The position numbers and the translations under genes were made by a program. A stretch of DNA of 64,000 nt from JBOFFC01 sp051648405 (GTDB taxonomy: Bacteria > Planctomycetota > Planctomycetia > Pirellulales > Lacipirellulaceae), in the NCBI GenBank assembly GCA_051648405.1, contig JBOFFC010000159.1, positions 124,001 to 188,000 on the forward strand, written 5' to 3'. The stretch's first letter is position 1; each line of letters starts with the position of its first letter. This document shows, one piece after another, positions 17,404-24,480 of the stretch. Below the pieces are notes generated by a model. It was not told where the DNA came from. It did no database searches and saw nothing but the letters and a program-made list of their open reading frames with translations.

Positions 17404-17630
17404 TGCTGCACCTTAATAGCCCTGTTGATAATCAGTCCCTTGTACTGACCTAACCCAGTCGCGGTGTTGTCCCTGCTTGAATCAAGTCGGCTGTCAAATG
17501 CGCGTTGCTCCGGCGTGTATCGTCCCGTGCCATACTTTGTTTCAATACCTATCACTTTTCCTCTCGGCGTTATCGTGACGCCATCATAGCGGCGCTCTTG
17601 GCCAGTGGAGTCTTTTGCCGGGTGCCATGC
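17400..17630 (-). pseudogene. Displaced RHS/polymorphic toxin C-terminal tip, restriction-endonuclease-like
   Basis: An open frame of 76 codons with no start codon. It reads AWHPAKDSTGQERRYDGVTI, then GKVIGIETKYGTGRYTPEQR, AFDSRLDSS, and ends GLIINRAIKVQQ. The ERRYDGV segment followed by IGIETKYG (E-x-K) is the pattern of PD-(D/E)XK nuclease toxins found at the ends of RHS and related proteins. It ends in a TGA that overlaps the ATG of the following gene. At the 5' side a stop occurs at 17631-17633, inside a REP-like element, so the tip has been cut from its carrier. Composition is lower in GC than the neighbours. The call rests on motif pattern and context, not on a database match. Confidence 0.6.
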
Positions 17631-17718
17631 TCACCCCGTTAGGGGCTGAGCATGTGTCCCGCAGGTCGAGTCTGTCGGGCATGCTCAACGCTGTCGCGTG
17701 AGCATGGAACCGGGCACC
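17621..17718. repeat. REP-like double palindrome
   Basis: A 98-nt unit flanked by GGTGCC (17621-17626) and its complement GGCACC (17713-17718). Inside are two imperfect hairpins that share the arms CATGCTCA and TGAGCATG: one at 17626-17654 with CCCC/GGGG in the upper stem, the other at 17680-17706. Two similar palindromes in tandem with outer complementary ends resemble a REP doublet (BIME-like). It sits exactly between the toxin tip and the 77-residue gene. No transposase gene is near. Confidence 0.65.
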
Positions 17719-17730
17719 TCCGTCAGGCGG

Positions 17731-17964
17731 TCACGGAGGGTCGTCCCGATACTCCTTCGGTTCGCTCAGGTCGATGCCGGCTCGCCGCATCGCTTTGCGG
17801 ACTTCCGGATGCACGGCCTCTACATAGAACGGGTCGAGGTCGTACTTCACAAGCAGCTGGAGGAACTCCGCCGTGAACTTGACGCGGAAGTCGTGCTCGG
17901 GCACGTGCCTTTGGATCACCGGCCAAGTGTCGATGAACAGATTCGCTCCTCCACGCCAGCTCAT
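17731..17964 (-). CDS. Small conserved-looking protein of unknown function
   Basis: A 77-residue protein starting at ATG 17964 (MSWRGGANLFIDTWPVIQRH), with a mixed helical pattern (FTAEFLQLLVKYDLDPFYVE, AVHPEVRKAMRRAGIDL). I do not recognise a family. It follows the 227-residue gene by 26 nt on the same strand and ends 13 nt before the REP-like element. Its place inside a run of RHS remnants suggests a second immunity or an accessory protein, but the function is open. Confidence 0.55.
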   Translation of the reverse strand: MSWRGGANLFIDTWPVIQRHVPEHDFRVKFTAEFLQLLVKYDLDPFYVEAVHPEVRKAMRRAGIDLSEPKEYRDDPP

Positions 17965-17990
17965 GGCTCTACTCCCGCAGTCGTTGGTGG

Positions 17991-18674
17991 CTATTTGCAG
18001 ATCGGTCCGTCGTACTCGCCAGCGATCACGCCGCAAACAAAACGCTTAAAGTTATAGTGCATGCGAATAGTCCACCGAGTAGACTGGATGAACGTAACGA
18101 AGGTCTTCTCGTCGAGGTCGAACAAGGTGCGGCCGCGGTTGAGCCGGACATCGTCCGGCCGGAACAATACGGGGCGATTATAAGTGTACATCTCCGCGTT
18201 CTCCGGGTCTCGGTCGAGCGCCCAGTGAAACTCCGGTCGGGCGGCCATGATCAGTTCTCCGAGAACGATCGCCAAGTCCATCGTCATCGAATAGGCGATG
18301 TCGTCGCCTTCCCGAGAAGTTGGGCCCCAGTCAGTGCGCTTACCCTTCTTCCACCGCGCCAATCGGTACCATGTCGCCTGGGCCCATTCTTCGATCTCGT
18401 TGAGTACCGGTCCGGGGTCGGGGTTCGCCATGCCGCGCAGCAAGTCGATCCCTTCTTCGAGTAGGAGACCGGCGAGTGCGGTGACCCGTCCCGCGCGCGC
18501 TCCGAGCAGATAGTCGAGGTTAGCTTCGGCCTGCTCGTCGGTGAGGTCGGTTCCGTAACCGGGATGGGGTACTCGGTATGGCGGGTAGTCTCGCAGTCGC
18601 CTGTCCAGCCGCGAAACCGGCCTCCCGAGCCAGTGGTTCACCAGGTCGATCATCCACTCCGTCTGCGGGCTCAT
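17991..18674 (-). CDS. Putative immunity-type protein, unknown family
   Basis: A 227-residue cytoplasmic-looking protein, Trp- and acid-rich (EEWAQATWYRLARWKKGK; ARPEFHWALDRDPENAEMYT). It has no signal peptide or transmembrane helix and I cannot assign a family. It starts 36 nt downstream of the stop of a frameshifted RHS-type C-terminal remnant and is followed by the 77-residue gene, the layout expected of an immunity gene after a toxin tip. That is inference from context. Confidence 0.55.
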   Translation of the reverse strand: MSPQTEWMIDLVNHWLGRPVSRLDRRLRDYPPYRVPHPGYGTDLTDEQAEANLDYLLGARAGRVTALAGLLLEEGIDLLRGMANPDPGPVLNEIEEWAQATWYRLARWKKGKRTDWGPTSREGDDIAYSMTMDLAIVLGELIMAARPEFHWALDRDPENAEMYTYNRPVLFRPDDVRLNRGRTLFDLDEKTFVTFIQSTRWTIRMHYNFKRFVCGVIAGEYDGPICK

Positions 18675-18710
18675 TCGTAAACTCTCAATTACAACAGGGA
18701 TCGTGCTCGG

Positions 18711-18980
18711 TCATTCGTCGTAGGTATTGTAGAGCTTTCGACCACCCCAGTCGCCGAACCAACCGCCCCCGAACGCGCCGGCTATCCCGCCGACGTCCCA
18801 AAGGTGACCGGCGCCACCCCGATCCCGATCGCCCCCGCGGCGACGGCCGCCGCGCCGCCGACAAGTTGCAGCGGACCGGTCAGCCGCGCCGGAAGGACCA
18901 ACGATTCGGACACGTAATCCAGGGCCCGCGGCTGGAACGACCGGAAGTCGGCGCCCCCGAAGAGTGTATCGACCGAGCTT
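18711..18980 (-). pseudogene. Frameshifted RHS-type pre-tip remnant
   Basis: Two frames carry one protein-like sequence. The first reads DTLFGGADFRSFQPRALDYV, SESLVLPARLTGPLQLVGG, then AAAVAAGAIGIGVAPVTFG and a stop. The second continues DVGGIAGAFGGGWFGDWG and ends RKLYNTYDE. An Ala/Gly-rich hydrophobic stretch just before the end is typical of the segment ahead of variable toxin tips in RHS proteins. A single-base change around 18790-18800 would join the halves. No upstream core is present: a stop in frame occurs at about 18975 and the next gene upstream is on the other strand. It is probably a dead fragment. Confidence 0.5.
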
Positions 18981-19113
18981 TAGCAATCGCGCTTCGCGGC
19001 GACAGCCTGTTCCTGAGTGTGATGGTCGCCCCCCGCGCGGCTCGCCCCCTTCGCGCCTCGCCAGCTTTCAGGCAGGCTTTCGCAGTCTTTTTTCCCCGCC
19101 GACGAGGCCCCCG

Positions 19114-21966
19114 ATGAGCGACGCGTCCGACGACCCCAACGCCCCCGAGCCCGAGAAGTGGCGCGAGGTCAAGTACCGGCACTCGTCGAACTTGCCGATG
19201 ATCCTGCGCGAGCTGCGCTGCTCGCTGCTGGTGAGCACCTACCAGGCCGGCAAGCTCCTAGCGATCGGCTCGACCGACAACGAGGACGGGACGGTGGGGC
19301 TCCACTTCTCGTTCCACAACTTCGACCAGGCGATGGGGATCGCGGCGAGCCCGCGCCGCCTGGCGGTCGGGGCCAAGGGCGCCATCTGGCTGCACGAGGG
19401 GAACCCCGAGATCGCCCCCACGCTCGCCCCCGCCGGGCGCTTCGACCGCTGCTACCTGGCGCGTTCGGCCCACGTCACGGGGGGGATCCACTGCCACGAG
19501 ATGGCGTGGGACGCCGCCGGCGAGCTGTGGGTGGTGAACACGCTCTTCTCGTGCCTGGTGACGCTCGACGGCGTCCACAGCTTCGTCCCGCGTTGGCGAC
19601 CCGCGTTCATCACCGACCTCGCCGGCGAGGACCGCTGCCACCTGAACGGTGTCGCGATGCGCGAGGGGAAACCCACGTTCGTCACGATGATGGCCGAGAC
19701 GAACGTCGGCGCCGGCTGGCGCGAGCACAAGGAATCAACCGGCCTGGTGATGGACATCGCCAGCGGCGAGGGGGTGACCCGCGGACTCGCGATGCCGCAC
19801 TCACCGCGCTGGCACGGTGGTCGCCTGTGGGTGCTGAACTCGGGTTGCGGCGCGCTCGAGGTGGCGGACGTTCGCACGGGCCAGCGCGACGTCGTCGAGA
19901 AGCTCCCCGGCTACACACGCGGCCTGGCCTTCTGCGGCGGGGTGGCCTTCGTCGGCCTGTCGAGAATCCGCGAGACGAGCGTCTTCGGCGGGTTGCCGAT
20001 CGCCGCCGAGCGCGAATCGCTCAAGTGCGGCGTGGGGGTCATCGACCTCGAGTCGGGCCGCACCGTGGCGACGCTCGAGTTCGAGTCCGGCGTCGAAGAG
20101 ATCTTCGACGTGCAAGTGCTGCACGAGACGCGTTGCCCCGCGATCTGCGGTCCCAGGCCCGACCAAGACGCGGCGCAGGACGTTTGGCTTGTGCCGGCGC
20201 CCGGCTCGAGCCCCGTCCCAGGCGCCGGGCCCCCGTCGGCGTTCGGTCCCGGTCCGCGCGCCTTCGGACCTGCCGCGTCGGGCCTCCCGCCGGGCGCCGT
20301 CCCCGCGACCCCCGAGATGATCGTCGAGCGGGCCCTCGCCTTGCAGCGCGAGCGCCGCGTCGCCGAGGCGCTCACGATGTTCGAGCAAGCCTGTTCGCTG
20401 CGGCCGCACTCGGCCGAGCTCTGGAACCACCTGGGGAACTGCCTGCAAGACGCCGGGCGCCAAGAGCAGGCCCTGGCGGTCTACGCCCGTGGCGCCGAGG
20501 CCGAACCGACCTACGGCCCCGTGCTGCAGAACCTGGGTTACGTCCTCGTCGCCCAGGGTCGGACCGACGAGGGGATCGCGCGGCTCCGCGAGGCGCAGCG
20601 GGTCCAGCCGGTCGACGTCAACCCGGTGCTGATCGCGACGGCGCTGCCGGTCGTGTACGAGTCGCTCGCCGACGTCTCGACGCGACGCGAGCGGATGCTC
20701 GCCGAGGTGAAGCGCCTCGCCGCCGCGGGGCACACGATCGACACCCAGCGGACGCTGGTCCCCACGAGCTTCTTCTCGGCCTACCACGGGGGGAACGAGC
20801 GCGAGCTGCACGAGTGCTTCGGCCGCATCTACCGCGGCGTGGACCTCGTCGAGAAGCGAGCGATCGAGCAGCCCGCTGGCAAGCTCCGCGTGGGGTTCCT
20901 GTCGGCCTACTTCCGCGACCACACGATCGGCCGCCTCAACGTCGGGCGGATCGAGCGCCTGCCGCGCGACAAGTTCGAGGTAGTCGTGTTGCAAGTCGGG
21001 CGGCACGAAGACCCGCTCGCCGAACGCTTCCGCAACGCCGCCGACCGCCACGCGATCATCCCGCGCGACGTTGCCGAGGCGCGGCGCCTCGTGGCGGCCG
21101 AGAAGCTCGACGTGCTGTTCTTCGCCGACGTCGGGATGGACGCCCTGTCGTACACGCTCGCCTTCAGCCGCATGGCGCCCGTGCAAGTCGCCACCTGGGG
21201 CCACCCGGTCACCACCGGGAGCCCGACGATCGACTGGTTCCTCTCCAGCGAACTGCTCGAACCCGACGGAGCAGAGAAGCACTACACCGAGCGGCTCGCT
21301 AAGCTCCCGACGATCGCCACCTACTACGAGCGCCCCAAGGTCACCGGGCCAAAGAAGTCGCGCGCCGACTTCGGCCTTGCTGGCGACCAGACGCTCTACG
21401 CGTGCCCTCAGACGCTCTTCAAGTTCCACCCCGAGTTCGACGGCGTGCTCGCCGACATCCTGCGCCGCGACCCGGCGGGGCGGCTCGTGCTGGTCGAAGG
21501 GAGGACCGAGAACTGGACGAGGCTGCTGCGCGAGCGTTTTCAGCGTGCGATGCCCGACGTCGTCGATCGCGTCGCGTGGCTCAAGCCGATGGCGAACGAC
21601 GACTTCCTGCAACTGCTCGCGCTGTCCGACGTGTCGCTCGACCCGCTGCACTTCGGCGGGGGCAACACGACGTACGAGGCGCTCGCGATGGGGACCCCTG
21701 TCGTGACGCTGCCGGGGGAGTTCCTCCGCAGCCGGATCACGCTCGCCCACTACCGCAAGATGGCGGGGGACGCGGCGATCGAGACGACGCCGGCCCCGAT
21801 CGCGTCGGACCTGGCGGGCTACGCCGAGGTCGCCGTGCGGGTCGCCAATCGGGGTCCCGACCGCGATCGTGCCCGCGCCTGGATCGGCGAGCGAGCCGGG
21901 CTGCTATTCGAGGACCAGCGCGAGGTCGAGGACCTCGCCTCGTTCTTGTCCGCGGTGGCGAACTGA
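19114..21966 (+). CDS. TIGR03032-type beta-propeller / TPR / GT41 (SPINDLY-like) fusion protein
   Basis: A 950-residue cytoplasmic protein. Residues about 15-340 match the TIGR03032 pattern (SLLVSTYQAGKLLAIG; HCHEMAWDAAGELWVVNTLF; CHLNGVAMREGKPTFVTMM), probably a beta-propeller. A Pro/Gly-rich linker follows at about 370-395. Then come about three TPR repeats (AELWNHLGNCLQDAGRQEQA; YGPVLQNLGYVLVAQGRTDE). Residues about 560-945 form a GT41 (O-GlcNAc transferase/SPY-type) domain (LRVGFLSAYFRDHTIGR; DVSLDPLHFGGGNTTYEALA; GTPVVTLPG). GT41 enzymes add a sugar to Ser/Thr of proteins; in bacteria some modify cell-surface proteins. The start at ATG 19114 is the first Met of the homologous region. It stands alone, next to the polysaccharide region, and may be a protein glycosylation enzyme. 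Confidence 0.85.
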   Translation: MSDASDDPNAPEPEKWREVKYRHSSNLPMILRELRCSLLVSTYQAGKLLAIGSTDNEDGTVGLHFSFHNFDQAMGIAASPRRLAVGAKGAIWLHEGNPEIAPTLAPAGRFDRCYLARSAHVTGGIHCHEMAWDAAGELWVVNTLFSCLVTLDGVHSFVPRWRPAFITDLAGEDRCHLNGVAMREGKPTFVTMMAETNVGAGWREHKESTGLVMDIASGEGVTRGLAMPHSPRWHGGRLWVLNSGCGALEVADVRTGQRDVVEKLPGYTRGLAFCGGVAFVGLSRIRETSVFGGLPIAAERESLKCGVGVIDLESGRTVATLEFESGVEEIFDVQVLHETRCPAICGPRPDQDAAQDVWLVPAPGSSPVPGAGPPSAFGPGPRAFGPAASGLPPGAVPATPEMIVERALALQRERRVAEALTMFEQACSLRPHSAELWNHLGNCLQDAGRQEQALAVYARGAEAEPTYGPVLQNLGYVLVAQGRTDEGIARLREAQRVQPVDVNPVLIATALPVVYESLADVSTRRERMLAEVKRLAAAGHTIDTQRTLVPTSFFSAYHGGNERELHECFGRIYRGVDLVEKRAIEQPAGKLRVGFLSAYFRDHTIGRLNVGRIERLPRDKFEVVVLQVGRHEDPLAERFRNAADRHAIIPRDVAEARRLVAAEKLDVLFFADVGMDALSYTLAFSRMAPVQVATWGHPVTTGSPTIDWFLSSELLEPDGAEKHYTERLAKLPTIATYYERPKVTGPKKSRADFGLAGDQTLYACPQTLFKFHPEFDGVLADILRRDPAGRLVLVEGRTENWTRLLRERFQRAMPDVVDRVAWLKPMANDDFLQLLALSDVSLDPLHFGGGNTTYEALAMGTPVVTLPGEFLRSRITLAHYRKMAGDAAIETTPAPIASDLAGYAEVAVRVANRGPDRDRARAWIGERAGLLFEDQREVEDLASFLSAVAN

Positions 21967-22003
21967 CGTCCGCGGGCGAACCGCTACTCCGTTCCGGTGG
22001 CGC

Positions 22004-22042
22004 AAAAAAAACCGTCCCGCCGGGGCAGGCCCGGCGGGACGG
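22004..22042 (-). terminator. Rho-independent terminator
   Basis: A 13-bp perfect stem (CCGTCCCGCCGGG, 22012-22024, with its complement at 22030-22042) and a 5-nt loop. Next to it is a run of eight A at 22004-22011 that becomes eight U in the minus-strand transcript. It lies 31 nt after the stop of the PEP-CTERM gene on that strand and also after the plus-strand GT41 fusion gene, for which it lacks a U tract. Confidence 0.9.
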
Positions 22043-22072
22043 CGTTGTTGTAGTTCCGATGGATAGCTTTGC

Positions 22073-22756
22073 TCAGCTGCGGCGACGGCGGGCGAAGCCG
22101 GCGAAGCCGAGGGCCAGCAGCGAGGCGGCGGCCGGTTCGGGGACCTGCTCGAAGCCGAGGAACATCTTGTCAACGAAGATCGGCGAGCCCCCCACGGAGC
22201 TGGCCATCGTGACCGTGTCGAAGCACATTACCGCCTCGACGCGACGCGTCCCGGACGGAACCGGCTGGTTGAACAGCGTGTAAGGAGTCCAGGCGCCCGT
22301 GTTGGGGGTGCTGGTCACGAGGACCGAGCTGCCACCGAACACAACGCCACCGGCGTCGATGAAGTTCAAGAACATACGCCCCGAAACCGCCTGCGAATTG
22401 ACCGTGGGATTCGCGAAGCAGGCGATAAAACGGTCGGCGACCAGCAGGCCCGCATCGACAACCGACGAGAGGTGTTCGACGCCAACGATCTGGCTAACAT
22501 ACGCCTGCGGCGCCACAACGGGGTCCAGTTGCAACATCTGGACGCCATCGGCCGGGACAATCCCGAGCGTGGTCCCGACGATCGAACCGCCGGTGGTACC
22601 CCACGCATCGACCGAAGCCGCGCCGTAGACCTGAAGGTCGGCCGTGGCGTAGGGGGGCTCAAAGGCCGCGTTGCTGAGCTGCGCGAGAGCGGGGGCAGCA
22701 GAGAAGCAGAGTGCTACAACGGCCAACCGGCCGAGTCGCTGGGTTTGAAGCATCAT
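22073..22756 (-). CDS. PEP-CTERM sorted exported protein
   Basis: A 227-residue protein with a signal peptide (RLAVVALCFSAAPALA) and a C-terminal PEP-CTERM sorting signal (VPEPAAASLLALGFAGFA, then RRRRS). Such proteins are processed by exosortase and moved to the outer surface or matrix. The middle is beta-rich (MFLNFIDAGGVVFGGSSVLV; TRRVEAVMCFDTVTMA) and resembles a carbohydrate-binding-like jelly roll, but I cannot name a family. Two adjacent ATGs give the start (22756). It is transcribed alone and ends in a strong terminator. Confidence 0.85.
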   Translation of the reverse strand: MMLQTQRLGRLAVVALCFSAAPALAQLSNAAFEPPYATADLQVYGAASVDAWGTTGGSIVGTTLGIVPADGVQMLQLDPVVAPQAYVSQIVGVEHLSSVVDAGLLVADRFIACFANPTVNSQAVSGRMFLNFIDAGGVVFGGSSVLVTSTPNTGAWTPYTLFNQPVPSGTRRVEAVMCFDTVTMASSVGGSPIFVDKMFLGFEQVPEPAAASLLALGFAGFARRRRS

Positions 22757-22872
22757 GAGACCTAAACTCCTGGGGCAAGAAAGCTATGAATCTGGGAAGC
22801 GAGTTGAACTGAAATGGATCCGCGTTGTTACTTCATTAGCGGCCGCCGGATCACGCGGGCAACGAAAGCGGA

Positions 22873-24480
22873 TTGGGCAGATCGAACAGATGGTACAGGT
22901 TACGACGGGGAAATGCAATAAACCCCAACGATTACTCTGACGAATCACCGCGGGTACCCGCCGGGCACGAGCGCCGCGAGGCCGTCCTGCCGCGACGCCT
23001 GGCGGCGGCGATCGCCGTGGCGGTCTGCCCCTACCTAGCCGCGGTCGCGGCCAACTGGCGGTCCGGCGGGGGCCTGACCGGGGGGGACTACGCCCAGTAC
23101 CTGCTCCACGCCCAGACCCTTTGGGAGGGGCGGCCCTACGGTGACATCGGCTGGATCTTCACGCCGCTGAACCCGTTGCTGGGGCCGGTCGCCGAGCCCC
23201 CCGGGCTGCCGCTGCTGGTCAACTGGACCCGTTGGGTTTGCGGAGGGGACGACCCGCTTGCGGTTCGACCCTGGCTGGTCGCCTTCGGAGCGGCTTACGC
23301 GGTCCTCGCCGGGTGGTGGGCGGGTCGCCGCTGGGGTCTGGCGGTCGGCTTCGGGGTCGCCCTGCTGACGCCCCTCTCCTGGGAGCTCGTCCTTTTCTCG
23401 GCGGCGGTCGTGAACTCCGACCTGCCACTGGCCGCGGCCCTGTGGGGGCTGATCGTCGTCGGCGACACGCGAGGTCGCTGGGGCCCCGGGAGGACCGCTG
23501 TCGCTACGGCGCTCGCAATCGCGGCGATCGCCTTCCGCACTCCCGGCGTGGCGGCACTCCCCGCGCTGTTCGCGTTCTGGCTCGTCCACCGGCGCAGCGT
23601 TGGGCACGGCCCCCTCGTGGCCGCCGCCGCCGGGTTGGGGGCCTTCTATCCGACCCACCTGGCGATCCCGGTCCTGAACGCCAGCCTGAGCGCCCTGCCG
23701 GAGGGCTTCGCCGCTCGGGCTTGGCGCGCAGCGCAATCCGCCGCCGAGTACCGGCTGGCGTTCAACGAGGCGGTTGGGTACCCGCTGAGCTCCGACCTGG
23801 GGAACGACGTGTTCCACGCCTTCGCGGCGGTGCTGTGCACGGTCGGGTTCGTCACTTGGGTGCGTCGCGACGGATGCTCGCTCGCGGCCTGCCTGGCGGC
23901 TTGCTACGCGGCGCTATTGCTCGCGGCGCCCCTGGTGCAGACGCGCTACGCCTGGCCCCTCTTCCCCTTCCTGCTGCTGTGGGTGCTGCTCGGCATCGAC
24001 CGCACGGCGCTTGCCCTCGGCAATCGATCCGCGCCCGTGAGTTCGGCGAACCGCTGGCACGGCGTGCCGGTTGCCCTCGCCAGTTGCGCGCTCGCGATCG
24101 GCCTGGTCGCTCAGGGGGCGCGTCAGCCCGAGCCCCTGGTCGTCGCCGATCATCCTGAGGTGCGGCTCGCCTTAGCGTTCGCCGAGTCGCTCGCGGCGAA
24201 GCCCGACGCGCGATCTCCCCGCGTGCTATTCTTCAGGCCTCGCATCCTGACGCTCAAGACGGGAGTCCCCGCGATGGGGAACTTCGTCGCGAGCCCCGCC
24301 GACTCGATCGCCGAACTGACTCGCTTGGGAATCACGCACGTGTTTGTGGGGAACCTGGGGGTGATCGACAGCGGCGAGGGGGCGTCGATCGCGCGGGCAG
24401 TCGAGGCGAACCCCGCTGAGTTCGAGCCCGTGTTCGAGGGCGACGCGTTCCGCTGCTACCGATTCCGGGGCGCTCGATGA
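22873..24480 (+). CDS. Polytopic membrane protein, GT-C/dolichyl-phosphate-mannose-like glycosyltransferase
   Basis: A protein of up to 535 residues with about ten hydrophobic segments. The N-terminal loop carries GGLTGGDYAQYLLHAQTLWE and the sequence FTPLNPLLGPVAEPPG, as in GT-C enzymes that take sugars from polyprenyl phosphate in the periplasm. The C-terminal part is soluble (ITHVFVGNLGVIDSGEGAS). The first in-frame start I see is a TTG at 22873; the true start may be later, as the first 35 residues lack a clear pattern. It overlaps the next gene by 4 nt (ATGA), so it is in one operon with the DUF4091 lipoprotein and a GT4 glycosyltransferase. Confidence 0.7.
   Translation: MGRSNRWYRLRRGNAINPNDYSDESPRVPAGHERREAVLPRRLAAAIAVAVCPYLAAVAANWRSGGGLTGGDYAQYLLHAQTLWEGRPYGDIGWIFTPLNPLLGPVAEPPGLPLLVNWTRWVCGGDDPLAVRPWLVAFGAAYAVLAGWWAGRRWGLAVGFGVALLTPLSWELVLFSAAVVNSDLPLAAALWGLIVVGDTRGRWGPGRTAVATALAIAAIAFRTPGVAALPALFAFWLVHRRSVGHGPLVAAAAGLGAFYPTHLAIPVLNASLSALPEGFAARAWRAAQSAAEYRLAFNEAVGYPLSSDLGNDVFHAFAAVLCTVGFVTWVRRDGCSLAACLAACYAALLLAAPLVQTRYAWPLFPFLLLWVLLGIDRTALALGNRSAPVSSANRWHGVPVALASCALAIGLVAQGARQPEPLVVADHPEVRLALAFAESLAAKPDARSPRVLFFRPRILTLKTGVPAMGNFVASPADSIAELTRLGITHVFVGNLGVIDSGEGASIARAVEANPAEFEPVFEGDAFRCYRFRGAR

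Noticed and set aside
19801..21750. A 649-codon minus-strand frame opposite the GT41 fusion
   Set aside because: Codon and residue usage are those of an antisense shadow; the plus strand has TIGR03032, TPR and GT41 motifs.
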